Shown piece after piece: positions 9,067-17,671 of a DNA stretch of 64,000 nucleotides (within the stretch, counting starts at the first letter, position 1; every line of letters begins with the position of its first letter). The translations under genes were made by a program, and so were the position numbers. The notes under the pieces are model-generated. The model was not told the origin of the DNA. It searched no databases and saw only the letters and a program-made list of their open reading frames with translations. Where the stretch lies: contig NZ_JACHBP010000001.1 in NCBI RefSeq assembly GCF_014200375.1, positions 1,302,001 to 1,366,000 of the forward strand. Direction: 5' to 3'. The stretch comes from Terrimesophilobacter mesophilus. Its GTDB lineage: Bacteria; Actinomycetota; Actinomycetes; Actinomycetales; Microbacteriaceae.

Positions 9067-9936
9067 ATGCCGGCTCGGCTCAAGTCCCTTCACGTTCTGG
9101 ACCAGGTCGCGCCCCGACTGGCCGCCGAGATCGTCTGGCGACTGTGGCGCACGCCCCGAAAGCCGCGACCGCTCACCGCGGAAGCCACTCCTGTCATGGA
9201 TCTGGCCGTCCACGCGATGGCGTCCATCGCCGGGAGGCGTATTGCGACCTACCGGTGGGGCTCCGGCTCCCGAGTCATCCTGCTGGTGCACGGCTGGGAG
9301 GGGCGCGCCGCCGATTTCGCACCGATCGTGCGAGAACTGCGCTCGCGGGAACGAACCATTCTCGCGATCGATGCGCCCGGGCACGGCGACTCGTCCGGCA
9401 GACGGACCACGGTCATCGACTACGCCGAGATTCTCGCAGAGGTGGCACGCCGGCACGGTCGGCTCGAAGCCGTCGTCTCACACTCGCTGGGGACGCCCTC
9501 CGTCGCCGCGGCTACCCGCCACGGGTTGCAGGCCGACCGCTTCGTCTCGCTCGGCGGGGTCGCGGATCTGGGCAGGCTCGTGCCGACGTTCTGCCAGGCC
9601 CTCGGGGTGCGCCCATCCACTGTCGAGCGGGTTCGGACCCTGATCGAGAACCGCGTCTTCAGCGGGGACAGGGAGGTGTGGACCCGGTACTCGGCCGCCG
9701 CGAGCCCCCTCCCCGCCTCGGATCCGCTTCTCGTGATCCATGATCGAGCCGACCGCGTGGTCCCCTTCGCCGATGCGTCACTGCTCGCCGACACCCACGG
9801 CCCGCTCACTCGGTCGGTCGTGACCGAGGGGCTGGGGCACTACCGGATCCTCAGCGCGGATGCCGTGCTCGATGAGGTCTCATCGTTTCTCGGTACGCCC
9901 TCCGCGGTGGAAGGCAGCGTGCCGGCGATCGCCTGA
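9067..9936 (+). CDS. alpha/beta-hydrolase
   Basis: 289-residue serine hydrolase. The oxyanion-hole motif VHGWEGRAADF lies near residue 78, the nucleophile elbow is SHSLG (serine in VVSHSLGTPS), the acid is probably the Asp in VIHDRADRVVP and the base is His in GLGHYRIL. The natural substrate is unknown. ATG at 9067 has GGAGA upstream. Divergently placed from a TetR regulator, a common pairing for inducible detoxifying hydrolases. Confidence 0.85.
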   Translation: MPARLKSLHVLDQVAPRLAAEIVWRLWRTPRKPRPLTAEATPVMDLAVHAMASIAGRRIATYRWGSGSRVILLVHGWEGRAADFAPIVRELRSRERTILAIDAPGHGDSSGRRTTVIDYAEILAEVARRHGRLEAVVSHSLGTPSVAAATRHGLQADRFVSLGGVADLGRLVPTFCQALGVRPSTVERVRTLIENRVFSGDREVWTRYSAAASPLPASDPLLVIHDRADRVVPFADASLLADTHGPLTRSVVTEGLGHYRILSADAVLDEVSSFLGTPSAVEGSVPAIA

Positions 9937-9944
9937 TCCGACCG

Positions 9945-10529
9945 CTAGTCCCGCTGCGTGCTCGTGCGGTGGAAGTTCTGGAACGACCGGCTCGCGGTCG
10001 GCCCGCGCTGCCCCTGGTAGCGGGAGCTGTACTCGCTCGACCCGTACGGCCTCTCGGCCGGTGACGACAGCCGGAAGAAGCACAGCTGCCCGATCTTCAT
10101 GCCGGGCCAGAGTTTGATCGGCAGGGTTGCGACGTTGCTCAGTTCGAGGGTGACGTGCCCCGTGAAACCCGGGTCGATGAATCCGGCGGTCGAATGGGTG
10201 AGAAGGCCGAGCCGACCGAGAGAGCTCTTGCCCTCGAGGCGGGCGGCCACATCATCCGGAAGCGTCACGAATTCGAAGGTGGAGCCGAGCACGAACTCGC
10301 CGGGATGCAGGATGAACGGCGCATCGTCCTGAGACTCGACGAGGTGCGTGAGCTCCGGCTGGTCCTCCGCCGGGTCGATGAACGGGTACTTGTGGTTGTC
10401 GAAGAGGCGGAAGAAGCGATCGAGGCGCACGTCGATGCTGGACGGCTGGATCATCGACAGGTCGAGCGGGTCGAGGCCGACCCTGCCCGCCGCGAGTTCC
10501 GCCTTGATGTCGCGGTCGGAGAGCAGCAT
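9945..10529 (-). CDS. dcd: dCTP deaminase, probably bifunctional Dcd/Dut
   Basis: Makes dUTP, or directly dUMP, from dCTP for thymidylate synthesis. The 194-residue trimeric dUTPase-fold protein carries [21 protein letters not shown] (phosphate-binding) and the catalytic-glutamate region [10 protein letters not shown]. Actinobacterial homologues such as the Mycobacterium enzyme perform both deamination and dUTP hydrolysis; whether this one does cannot be settled by eye. Convergent with the hydrolase gene, nine bases apart. Confidence 0.94.
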   Translation of the reverse strand: MLLSDRDIKAELAAGRVGLDPLDLSMIQPSSIDVRLDRFFRLFDNHKYPFIDPAEDQPELTHLVESQDDAPFILHPGEFVLGSTFEFVTLPDDVAARLEGKSSLGRLGLLTHSTAGFIDPGFTGHVTLELSNVATLPIKLWPGMKIGQLCFFRLSSPAERPYGSSEYSSRYQGQRGPTASRSFQNFHRTSTQRD

Positions 10530-10598
10530 GGAACGAGACTAGCCGAGCCCGACCGCCGCTGGAGAACGACGGCCGGGCTCGGTTCACTTCGCGACGAT

Positions 10599-12092
10599 TC
10601 AGCCCTTCCGGAGCAGGGCGGCGATCTCCACCGCGTCTCCCTCAGGTACTGTCGAATTGCGTCCAGGTCGGGCGATCATCATGTAGATGACTCCGGTGAC
10701 GAGCACGAGGAACAGTCCGATGAGCACGATCCAGTCGGTGAGGAACACACCGCTCGATCCCGGCCACGCCAGCAGCAACATCGCGAGCACGCCATAGACG
10801 AGCGCGACGATGTTCACGATGAGACCCCACGCACCGAGACTGAACGGACCAGCCGGCTTCCACCCCTTGAACCGCGCAAGCAGTGAAGCGAAGACGACCG
10901 ACTGGAACGCGATGTAGATCCCGAGAACCGCGAAGGCCGTGATCTGGTTGATCAACCCTTCCTGTCCGACGTAGACCAGGACGCAGATCAGGATCGGCAC
11001 GACGCAGGCGACGATGAGCGCATTCCGTGGAACCTTCTTCCCGGACAGCTTCGACAGCCACCTGTGGCCCGGCATCATCCCGTCACGCCCGAAGGAGTAC
11101 AGGAGCCGACTTCCCGCTGCCTGCAGGCTGAGCACGCAGGAGAGGAACGCGGTGAGTGCGACGACGAGGAAGATCTTCGACCCCACCGTGCCGAGCGACG
11201 ATTCCAGGATGCCGGCGATCGGGTCGGCATCCTTTCCGCTCACAATGTCCGCCAGATCCGGGGCGGCGAGCACGTACCCGAGGAACGCGATGATGCCCGA
11301 AACACCACCAACGAGGATGGTCATGATCATCGCTCGTGGGATGGCCCTCGCCGGGTCGGAGACCTCTTCGGCGACCTCACCGCATGCCTCGAATCCGTAG
11401 AACAGGAACAGCCCGGTCAGCGCGGCCCCGATGAAGACCGCGAAGTAGCTGCCATCGCCCTGTGTTCCGAACGAGTCGAAGAGGACCGAGAAGTCGTTCT
11501 TCCGCTCGAAGATCATGAGGAAGAGTCCGACGCCGATGACGCCGATGAGCTCAGCGGCAAGCCCGATCTTGGCGACCCGTGCAAGATTCTTGGTACCACT
11601 CAGGTTCACCACCAGGGCGACGACGAGGAACGCGACGGCGAGGATGAGCGTGAGCTCCTTCGTGGGCGCAAGATCGAACAGGCTCGCGAGGAAGCTGGTC
11701 CCGTACTCGGCAACCGAGGTGACGGTGACGATGACGGCCCAGATGTAGACCCAGGCGGCCATCCAGGCGAACCGTGCGCTCGACAGCCGGCGGACCCATG
11801 GATAGATGCCTCCGGAGATCGGGTACTGGGAGACCACCTCACCGAAGACGAGAGCGACGAGGAGCTGGCCGGCACCGACGATCACGAGCCACCAGATCGA
11901 TGGAGGCCCGCCCGCCGCGATTCCGAAAGCAAAGAGCGAGTAGACGCCGACGAGGGGGGAGAGGTAGGTGAATCCGAGGGCGAAGGTACCCCACACCGAC
12001 AGCGAGCGGTCGAAGTGGCCGTCGTATCCGAGCTTCTTCAGATGAGCATCGTCTTCCAGCGATGACGTACGCGGCGAAGATTCTGTAGCCAT
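10599..12092 (-). CDS. APC-superfamily amino-acid permease (ACT-like)
   Basis: 497-residue inner-membrane transporter with about 12 hydrophobic segments. The start region (LGYDGHFDRSLSVWGTFALG) and GEVVSQYPISGGIYPW are characteristic of the amino acid/choline transporter branch of the APC superfamily. The helix 1-type Gly-rich stretch TYLSPLVGVYS is intact. Substrate not predictable; GABA, choline or amines are known for relatives. A long leader with a 7-bp closing helix precedes it (12111-12178). Confidence 0.88.
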   Translation of the reverse strand: MATESSPRTSSLEDDAHLKKLGYDGHFDRSLSVWGTFALGFTYLSPLVGVYSLFAFGIAAGGPPSIWWLVIVGAGQLLVALVFGEVVSQYPISGGIYPWVRRLSSARFAWMAAWVYIWAVIVTVTSVAEYGTSFLASLFDLAPTKELTLILAVAFLVVALVVNLSGTKNLARVAKIGLAAELIGVIGVGLFLMIFERKNDFSVLFDSFGTQGDGSYFAVFIGAALTGLFLFYGFEACGEVAEEVSDPARAIPRAMIMTILVGGVSGIIAFLGYVLAAPDLADIVSGKDADPIAGILESSLGTVGSKIFLVVALTAFLSCVLSLQAAGSRLLYSFGRDGMMPGHRWLSKLSGKKVPRNALIVACVVPILICVLVYVGQEGLINQITAFAVLGIYIAFQSVVFASLLARFKGWKPAGPFSLGAWGLIVNIVALVYGVLAMLLLAWPGSSGVFLTDWIVLIGLFLVLVTGVIYMMIARPGRNSTVPEGDAVEIAALLRKG

Positions 12093-12110
12093 GACAACCT
12101 TTCAGGGTAG

Positions 12111-12178
12111 GCACTCCGGGTAATGGGTCGGCTGCAGCGCCCTGACAAGCAGGTGGTTGCACCCCGCCCTTGGAGTGC
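12111..12178 (-). promoter_or_regulatory. structured leader of the permease gene
   Basis: On the minus strand GCACTCC (12172-12178) and GGAGTGC (12111-12117) form a perfect 7-bp closing helix around 54 bases. The interior contains further short pairings: GGTG with CACC around CAAC, and GGG with CCC around a GCTGCAGC palindrome. The 3' strand of the closing helix ends 18 bases before the ATG, next to the AAAGG ribosome-binding site. The shape is that of a cis-acting RNA element, but it matches no riboswitch class I recognise. Confidence 0.4.
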
Positions 12179-12312
12179 GATAGCCAACTGTATTGAGCGG
12201 GAAGCATCCGTGTCACTAGTTCGAGCAGAACTCTTTCGGCGCGGTCTCGGGATACCTCGGTCTTGCTAGGATTGCCGATACCGACTGAGACGTTCATCGC
12301 CTCACCGAATGC

Positions 12313-12386
12313 GCGAGTGTAGTTCAATGGCAGAACTCCAGCTTCCCAAGCTGGTAGCGCGGGTTCGATTCCCGTCACTCGCTCCA
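12313..12386 (+). tRNA. tRNA-Gly (anticodon CCC), CCA encoded
   Basis: Cloverleaf visible: acceptor GCGAGTG pairs with CACTCGC; the D arm contains TAGTTCAATGG; the anticodon stem CCAGC/GCTGG encloses TTCCCAA, anticodon CCC; the T arm has CGGGTTCGATTCCCG. Discriminator T is followed by encoded CCA (12384-12386). It decodes GGG. Confidence 0.95.
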
Positions 12387-12422
12387 CGCCTGTTCCGTTC
12401 CCGTCACTCGCTCCACGCCTGT
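12369..12422. repeat. tandem copy of tRNA-Gly 3' end
   Basis: The last part of the tRNA plus flank (12369-12393, 25 bases starting TTCCCGTCACTCGC) is repeated without change at 12398-12422, 29 bases later. A duplicated tRNA 3' end is what integrase-mediated insertion and excision at a tRNA att site leaves behind, but slipped replication would do the same. No integrase gene is near. Confidence 0.8.
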
Positions 12423-12513
12423 CCCGTCGATTGTGCCGGATTCGGACGGGTGTGCCCGTCTGGGCGCCATCACTCGTCCGTTTGACGCACAATCATCGGC
12501 GGCGCTGCTTCAC

Positions 12514-13038
12514 CTAGCGGCCGGCAGGCTCGGCGAAGTCACCGGCACCGAGGCGGAACCGCGCGAGGATGTCCACGAGGGCGGTGCGGTCATCCGCTTC
12601 CAGGCCGACATCGCCGAAGAATTCGCGGTTGATGACCTCGGTCGCCGCGTCGACGACCGCGCGACCGGCCGGCGTGATCCGGATGAGCGTCGCCCTGCCA
12701 TCCGTCGGATGCGCGGTTCGAAGGAGCAGGCCGGCCGCCTCCAGCCGATCGGTCGTGTTCGTCACACTCGTCGGATGCACCTGCAGGCGCGCGCTCGCTG
12801 ACGCCATCGGCAGGGCGCCATCCCGCGTGAAGCTCAGCAGCCGCAGCATCTCATAGCGCGCGAACGTCAGCTTGAACGGCTTCAGCAGTGCCTCCACCCG
12901 CGCGAGCATGAGCTGCTGCGCCCGCATGATCGACGTCACGACCGCCATGCCATCGGCCTCCGCACCCCACCCGTGCTGGGTCCACTGGCGATGCGCCTCG
13001 GCGATCGGATCCCACGGCAGCGGCTTCTTCTGCACCAT
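12514..13038 (-). CDS. MarR-family regulator
   Basis: 174-residue winged-helix regulator. The recognition region ASARLQVHPTSVTNTTDRLE and the wing around TDGRATLIRITPAG are typical of MarR proteins; the flanking helices form the dimer. ATG at 13038 has GGAGA upstream and gives the normal family length; longer upstream readings would add an unrelated basic tail. Ligand and targets unknown. Confidence 0.87.
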   Translation of the reverse strand: MVQKKPLPWDPIAEAHRQWTQHGWGAEADGMAVVTSIMRAQQLMLARVEALLKPFKLTFARYEMLRLLSFTRDGALPMASASARLQVHPTSVTNTTDRLEAAGLLLRTAHPTDGRATLIRITPAGRAVVDAATEVINREFFGDVGLEADDRTALVDILARFRLGAGDFAEPAGR

Positions 13039-13105
13039 GCGCTCTCCGTTTCGCGCTCGACCAGTCATCCCACAGTACTCGGGCCGCACAGCATCCTCCC
13101 GCGGA

Positions 13106-14428
13106 TCAACCCCCGAAGAGTTCGGCGGGATGTGTGATCCGCCACCACGCGTCCGGCTCCTCGAGCGTGCCCGCCAACACGAGGAGCACGGTCTGGGTGC
13201 CGCCTTCGCCGGTGAACGTCGCACTGCCGACCGACATTCGAGCCTTGCCCGGACCGACAACCTTGGCGTGGGACGTCACGGTGATGGGCGAATCGGACCA
13301 GGTGAGGAGACTCGCGCTCCGCTCGGCGACGATGTCCGCCCTCTCGCCCCACACCGTTGTGTAGTGGCCGAGCACGTCATCCGCCTTCACGAGCGTCACA
13401 GCGTGAAATCCTTCCCGGATGTCGTTGATGACGGTCGCCGCGTCGGCAGCCACCGCCGAATGATGGAGGCCGCCGAGGATGATCCCCGTCACGGTGATGG
13501 GCTGTGTCGCACCCACGCCGAAGGTTGCGGAGTAGAGCAGGCATGAGCCTGCCTCGTCGAGGGTCCCGGTCTTGATTCCGTCGACGTCGGACGAGCCGAG
13601 CAGCGTGTTGGTGTTCGGCATCCCGGAGAACCCCGGCACATCGGTCGTCTGGAGCCCCACGAGTGAGGCGACCAGCGGGTTCGCCATCGCCAGCCGGCCG
13701 AGCGTCAGAAGATCCGTCGGGGTGCTCGTGTTGCGCGGGTCGATGCCCGACGGGTCGACGAACGTCGTGCCCTTCATGCCGTTCTTCGCAAGCCAACTGT
13801 GGGCCGCAGCGAGGAAGTTCGCCTGGGAACCGAACGCCCACGTGGAGACCGCCTCGGCGTAGTTGCTCGCCGAAACGACGAGCATGAGTTCGAGTGCATC
13901 GTGCAGCGACATCGTGGACCCGGTGTCCATCGGCTGGATGGTCGCCCCGCGCACGTAGTAGCTGTCGTACAGCTTGTGGTCGGCCTTCGTGAACGTGATG
14001 ATCGGTCCGGGTTCGTCGGCTGCGAGGGGCTTCCGGTCGAGAATGACGAGCGTCGTGATGACTTTGCTGATGCTCGCGATCGGCCTCGCCGCGTTCCCGC
14101 CGCTGGAAGCGAGGACTCCGTCCTTGCCCTTCGTGCCGGCGAACTCGTCGGCTCCGCTCACGCTCACCGCGCTCGCGCCGGTCTCAGGAAGCGTGATGGC
14201 GACGGGAGGCGTCGCCGGGGGAACGATGGGGACCATGACCGCTGCGGCCTTCGGCAGTGGAGCGTTGAGCACCACCCCGATGTATGACCCGAGAGCGACG
14301 GCGATGACGAGCGCGATGGCCCCCACCGCGATCCACGCACGCCTGCGTCGTCGTCGACGCTGCTCATCCGAATCGTCGCGCTCCACGGTTCCACGATATG
14401 CCGAGGAAGGCTCCGCCATCGCCACCAT
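13106..14428 (-). CDS. D-alanyl-D-alanine carboxypeptidase family protein
   Basis: Penicillin-binding-fold protein of the peptidase S11 type that trims pentapeptides in peptidoglycan. A cytosolic basic stretch (R24-R30) precedes one membrane anchor (about 31-53), so the enzyme faces outward. The catalytic S119-x-x-K122 motif (SISK) and a KTGT box (in DGIKTGT) are clear. The second motif, normally S-x-N, reads S186-A-S-N, so Asn at its third position is replaced. Activity may be altered, or Asn189 may stand in. Start uncertain among GTG 14437, ATG 14428 (AGG eight bases upstream, chosen) and ATG 14419. It lies back to back with the oxygenase gene, 49 bases apart. Confidence 0.88.
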   Translation of the reverse strand: MVAMAEPSSAYRGTVERDDSDEQRRRRRRRAWIAVGAIALVIAVALGSYIGVVLNAPLPKAAAVMVPIVPPATPPVAITLPETGASAVSVSGADEFAGTKGKDGVLASSGGNAARPIASISKVITTLVILDRKPLAADEPGPIITFTKADHKLYDSYYVRGATIQPMDTGSTMSLHDALELMLVVSASNYAEAVSTWAFGSQANFLAAAHSWLAKNGMKGTTFVDPSGIDPRNTSTPTDLLTLGRLAMANPLVASLVGLQTTDVPGFSGMPNTNTLLGSSDVDGIKTGTLDEAGSCLLYSATFGVGATQPITVTGIILGGLHHSAVAADAATVINDIREGFHAVTLVKADDVLGHYTTVWGERADIVAERSASLLTWSDSPITVTSHAKVVGPGKARMSVGSATFTGEGGTQTVLLVLAGTLEEPDAWWRITHPAELFGG

Positions 14429-14477
14429 CGCGCGCACCTAGGCTGGGATGACATCAGCACCAGAACAGGACACCACC

Positions 14478-15443
14478 ATGACGACACCCCTCACCGTTCC
14501 CACCATCAGCATCGATCGCGATCCGGCGGTCGTCGGCCGCGAGTTCGATGAGGTCCTGCGCAACGTCGGATTCTTCCAGATCATCGACCACGGGGTTCCG
14601 GATGACGTGGCCGACCGCTGCTGGAACGTCTCGCACTCCTTCTTCGACCTGCCCCTGGAGGCGAAGCTCAGCGTCGAACGACCACAGGGTGGACTGTACG
14701 GGTACTTCCCCATGCTCGCGGAATCCCTCGCGCAGTCCCGAGACGGCATGGCCCCCGGCGACCTCAAGGAGTCCTTCAACATGGGGCCGGGAGTCGTCAC
14801 CGGCCACACGCCCGTCGACGAGACGGAGGCCGGCCTGTTCTCACCCAACCGCTGGCCGGCCGCCATGCCGGAACTCAAGCCGTCCTGGGAGGACTACTAC
14901 CGGGAGATGTCGGCCCTCGCGAACCGACTCATGGCGATGTTCGCACACGGTCTCGACCTTCCCGGCGACTTCTTCGCGGACAAGATCGACCGCAGCCCGA
15001 GCGCCCTGCGCGCCATCAACTACCCGGAGCAGGATGCGCCACCGGCCGACGGGCAGCTGCGCGCCGGCGCCCACACCGACTACGGCACGCTCACGATCCT
15101 GCGCCAGGAGCTGGGCCGAGCCGGGCTGCAGGTGCGCGACGACCACTCGGATTCCTGGGTCGACATCCCGCCGACCGCCGGCGCCTTCGTCATCAACATC
15201 GGCGACCTCATGGCCCGCTGGACGAACGACCGCTGGACGTCGACGCTTCACCGCGTCGTGAACCCGGATGCCGGTTCGGCCGTATCCACCCGTCGCCAGA
15301 GCATGCCGTTCTTCCACAACGCGAACTATTCGACGCTCGTCGAATGCCTGCCGTCGGCCCTCGCCGCGGGCGAGACCCCGAGGTACGAACCCGTGCTCGC
15401 CGGACCCCACCTCGCAGGCAAGTCGCACAAAGCGGTCGGGTAG
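14478..15443 (+). CDS. 2-oxoglutarate/Fe(II)-dependent oxygenase
   Basis: 321-residue enzyme of the isopenicillin N synthase-like oxygenase family. The N-terminal DIOX_N part shows GFFQIIDHGVP; the iron-binding H-x-D is in AGAHTDYGTLT, the distal His in STLHRVVNP, and the 2-oxoglutarate-binding Arg in RRQSMPFF. Relatives hydroxylate or desaturate small molecules; substrate unknown. ATG at 14478 is chosen because AGGA lies seven bases upstream; ATG at 14448 would leave only 19 bases to the divergent gene. Confidence 0.87.
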   Translation: MTTPLTVPTISIDRDPAVVGREFDEVLRNVGFFQIIDHGVPDDVADRCWNVSHSFFDLPLEAKLSVERPQGGLYGYFPMLAESLAQSRDGMAPGDLKESFNMGPGVVTGHTPVDETEAGLFSPNRWPAAMPELKPSWEDYYREMSALANRLMAMFAHGLDLPGDFFADKIDRSPSALRAINYPEQDAPPADGQLRAGAHTDYGTLTILRQELGRAGLQVRDDHSDSWVDIPPTAGAFVINIGDLMARWTNDRWTSTLHRVVNPDAGSAVSTRRQSMPFFHNANYSTLVECLPSALAAGETPRYEPVLAGPHLAGKSHKAVG

Positions 15444-15450
15444 CGTCGCG

Positions 15451-15705
15451 CTAGAACCACCGATTCTGCGGAGGCACCACGAGCTTGCGTACGCGAACCT
15501 TGCCGCGCGGCACGTCCGCACACGCGGCGAGCGCAGGGTCGAGTTCCCACCATTCGCCGATGAGCAACCACCGCCCGTCCGGGTATTTCAGCCGGCGGGC
15601 ACGGTAGCGGGTCTCCCCGGCGACCTTGATCTCGTCGACGTAGCCGGCAACCTCGCCGTCCACCTTCACTTGCCAGAACCGCTGGTCCAGCGCGGTGACA
15701 TCCAC
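15451..15705 (-). CDS. small hypothetical protein
   Basis: 84 residues, rich in Trp and charged residues (RFWQVKVDGEVAGYVDEI, WLLIGEWWELDP), probably a small soluble beta protein. The start is set by the ribosome-binding site: GAGGAGG at 15711-15717, five bases before GTG at 15705. An upstream GTG at 15741 has no such site. Convergent with the oxygenase gene, seven bases apart. Family not recognised. Confidence 0.7.
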   Translation of the reverse strand: MDVTALDQRFWQVKVDGEVAGYVDEIKVAGETRYRARRLKYPDGRWLLIGEWWELDPALAACADVPRGKVRVRKLVVPPQNRWF

Positions 15706-15836
15706 CCGTTCCTCCTCGGTGCAACCAGAATTCGCGATCACAGCCGGCCCTGTCTGCCGAGTCTAGGCAACCGCTACCGACAACGCGGCCCGGCGCGCGC
15801 AGCCGGCGTGAGCCACAATGGAGGTTTGGAGGAACC

Positions 15837-16592
15837 ATGAAACCGGATGCGTACCTGACCCGCGACCCGGAGATCCGCACGGCGATCGAGCTGGAGCGGG
15901 AGGGTGCCGCCTACTACGACAGGACTCTCGACGCGCTGCGCGATGACGAACTGGATGCTCCGTCGATCCTCCCCGGCTGGAGCCGCCGACACGTGGTCTC
16001 GCACGTCGCCTTCAACGCTCAGGCCCTCCGCAGGCTCGTGAACTGGGCTGCCACCGGTATCGAGTCGCGCATGTACGAATCCACCGAAGCTCGTGACGCG
16101 CAGATCGAAGACGGTGCCCGGCTGCCGGCGAGTGAGTTGAGAGCCCTTCACCGCCGATCGGCTGCAGAGCTGGACGCGTCCTGGCGGGACTTGGCGGACC
16201 CGGCGTGGCACGCCCAGGTCCGGATGACCGATGGCCCGCTCATCCCTGCGACATCCACGATCTGGCTGCGCACGCGCGAGGTCTGGCTGCACGCCGTCGA
16301 TCTCGACAGCGGCGCGAGTTACGACGACTTCCCCGCCGGCCTCGTCGACCACCTGCTGGCGAACGTGCTGTCGTCCTGGCGCGGCCGCCGCGAGGCGGAG
16401 AACATCCCGAACTTCATCCTGTCTCCCACCGACCGGGGCATCCCGAGGGGCGTCGGTGCCGCCGACGACGCGGATGCCGTCGTCCTGCACGGTTCTGCCG
16501 TCGATCTGACCAGGTGGGCCACCGGCCGCGGCTTCCTCGGAGTCCTGTCCGAGTCCGGGGAGCCGGTCCCCGTCGCCCCCCGCTGGATCTGA
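15837..16592 (+). CDS. maleylpyruvate isomerase family protein (mycothiol type)
   Basis: 251-residue protein of the MDMPI/DinB-like four-helix fold. The metal site of mycothiol-dependent maleylpyruvate isomerase is conserved: H52 and H56 in RHVVSHVAFN, E148 and H152 in REVWLHAVDL. LPGWSRRHVVSH is the family start motif. The characterised enzyme isomerises maleylpyruvate in gentisate breakdown, but most homologues have other thiol-transfer roles and there are no gentisate genes here. GGAGG lies five bases before the ATG. Confidence 0.85.
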   Translation: MKPDAYLTRDPEIRTAIELEREGAAYYDRTLDALRDDELDAPSILPGWSRRHVVSHVAFNAQALRRLVNWAATGIESRMYESTEARDAQIEDGARLPASELRALHRRSAAELDASWRDLADPAWHAQVRMTDGPLIPATSTIWLRTREVWLHAVDLDSGASYDDFPAGLVDHLLANVLSSWRGRREAENIPNFILSPTDRGIPRGVGAADDADAVVLHGSAVDLTRWATGRGFLGVLSESGEPVPVAPRWI

Positions 16593-16601
16593 CGCGCTAC
16601 C

Positions 16602-16907
16602 GTGGATGCCGTGCCGACCTTCTCCTCCGATGTCATCGCCGCCGTGCTCCGTCACATGAACGATGACCACGCCGCCGACAACCAGCTCATCGCCCGCGCG
16701 TTCGGGCATCCGGATGCGGTGGACGCCGTCATGACCGGTCTCGACGACACGGCAGGCTTCTGGAACTACACGCTCGACGGTGTGGTCAGGCGGCTCGACG
16801 TGCCATGGTCGGTGAGGATCAGCGAGCGCGCGGAGATCCGCAGAGAGGTCGTCGTCGTGTACGACGCCGCGTGCGCTCGACTCGGCGTGGAGCCGCGCCC
16901 GCACTGA
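16602..16907 (+). CDS. DUF2470 domain protein, heme-linked
   Basis: 98-101 residues. The start LRHMNDDHAADNQLIARAF is the mark of the DUF2470 fold, which in HugZ-type heme oxygenases forms the heme-side domain and which also occurs alone. Start is GTG at 16602 or GTG at 16611. It sits 89 bases upstream of a heme oxygenase gene on the same strand, which supports a role in heme handling, though the DtxR-type box between them suggests a separate promoter for the latter. Confidence 0.8.
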   Translation: MDAVPTFSSDVIAAVLRHMNDDHAADNQLIARAFGHPDAVDAVMTGLDDTAGFWNYTLDGVVRRLDVPWSVRISERAEIRREVVVVYDAACARLGVEPRPH

Positions 16908-16969
16908 CCACGGGCGCAGCATGCGCGGGCTCACGCAGCCCTCGCGCCCGAGGGCCCCGTGCTGTAAAG

Positions 16970-16988
16970 TTAGGTAATCCTTACCTGA
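16970..16988. promoter_or_regulatory. DtxR/IdeR-type iron box
   Basis: TTAGGTAATCCTTACCTGA, a 19-base interrupted palindrome matching the actinobacterial iron-box consensus (TTAGGTTAG centre CTAACCTAA) in both outer arms. It ends eight bases before the heme oxygenase start and overlaps the likely transcription start, so iron-loaded DtxR should repress the gene. Confidence 0.85.
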
Positions 16989-16996
16989 CTTCTGAG

Positions 16997-17650
16997 ATGA
17001 GCCTGATGACCGTCGTCCCGTTCTCCGATGCTCTGCGCGAGCGCACCCGGTCGATTCACGGCCGGGCCGAGGGCGCAACGTTCATGCACGACCTCATGAG
17101 CGGCAAGGGCTCCCGTGACGATTACATCGCGCTCGTCGCGCAGCACTTCTACATCTACGAGGCACTTGAGGCGGTCGAGGCGACCATGGCCGGCGACCCT
17201 GTGGCCCGCCCGTTCATCACGCCTCAGCTCACCCGGCTGCCTGCCTTGCGCGCCGACCTCGAATTCCTGATCGGCCCCGACTGGGAGGCCGAGTCATCCC
17301 CCCTGCCATCCACCATCCGCTACGTCGACCGGATCACGGCAGTCTCCGGCTGGGCCGGTGGCTTCATCGCTCACCACTACACGCGATACCTCGGCGACCT
17401 GTCGGGGGGACAGCACATCTACAAGGTCATGCAGAAGCGGTTCGGGTTCGACACGAACGGAATCGGCTTCTACCTCTTCGATCAGATCGCCGACCCGAAG
17501 GACTTCAAGAACGTCTACCGCGACCAACTCGATGCCACCGGGTGGGATGAAGTGGAACGCGAGCGCGTCATCGACGAGGTCATGATCGCCTACCGCCTCA
17601 ACACCGAGGTCTTCGAGGATCTCAGCGAAGCGAAGCTCGCCGTCGCGTAG
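16997..17650 (+). CDS. hmuO: biliverdin-producing heme oxygenase
   Basis: Opens heme to biliverdin, CO and free iron in the cytosol. 217 residues, the normal size. The proximal heme ligand is H21 in RSIHGRAEG and the distal glycine helix is YLGDLSGGQ; QHFYIYEALE and FIAHHYTRYLGDL are family signatures as in corynebacterial HmuO. ATG at 16997 (or 17006) follows closely after the iron box, leaving a short leader. Expression on iron starvation is expected. Confidence 0.95.
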   Translation: MSLMTVVPFSDALRERTRSIHGRAEGATFMHDLMSGKGSRDDYIALVAQHFYIYEALEAVEATMAGDPVARPFITPQLTRLPALRADLEFLIGPDWEAESSPLPSTIRYVDRITAVSGWAGGFIAHHYTRYLGDLSGGQHIYKVMQKRFGFDTNGIGFYLFDQIADPKDFKNVYRDQLDATGWDEVERERVIDEVMIAYRLNTEVFEDLSEAKLAVA

Positions 17651-17671
17651 TCCGTGGCAATACTCCTCGGA

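Noticed and set aside
11839-12492. Minus-strand open frame across the tRNA-Gly gene, reading VTGIEPALPAWEAGVLPLNY
   Set aside because: This is the antisense translation of the tRNA, a well-known false protein in databases; it also overlaps the permease gene.
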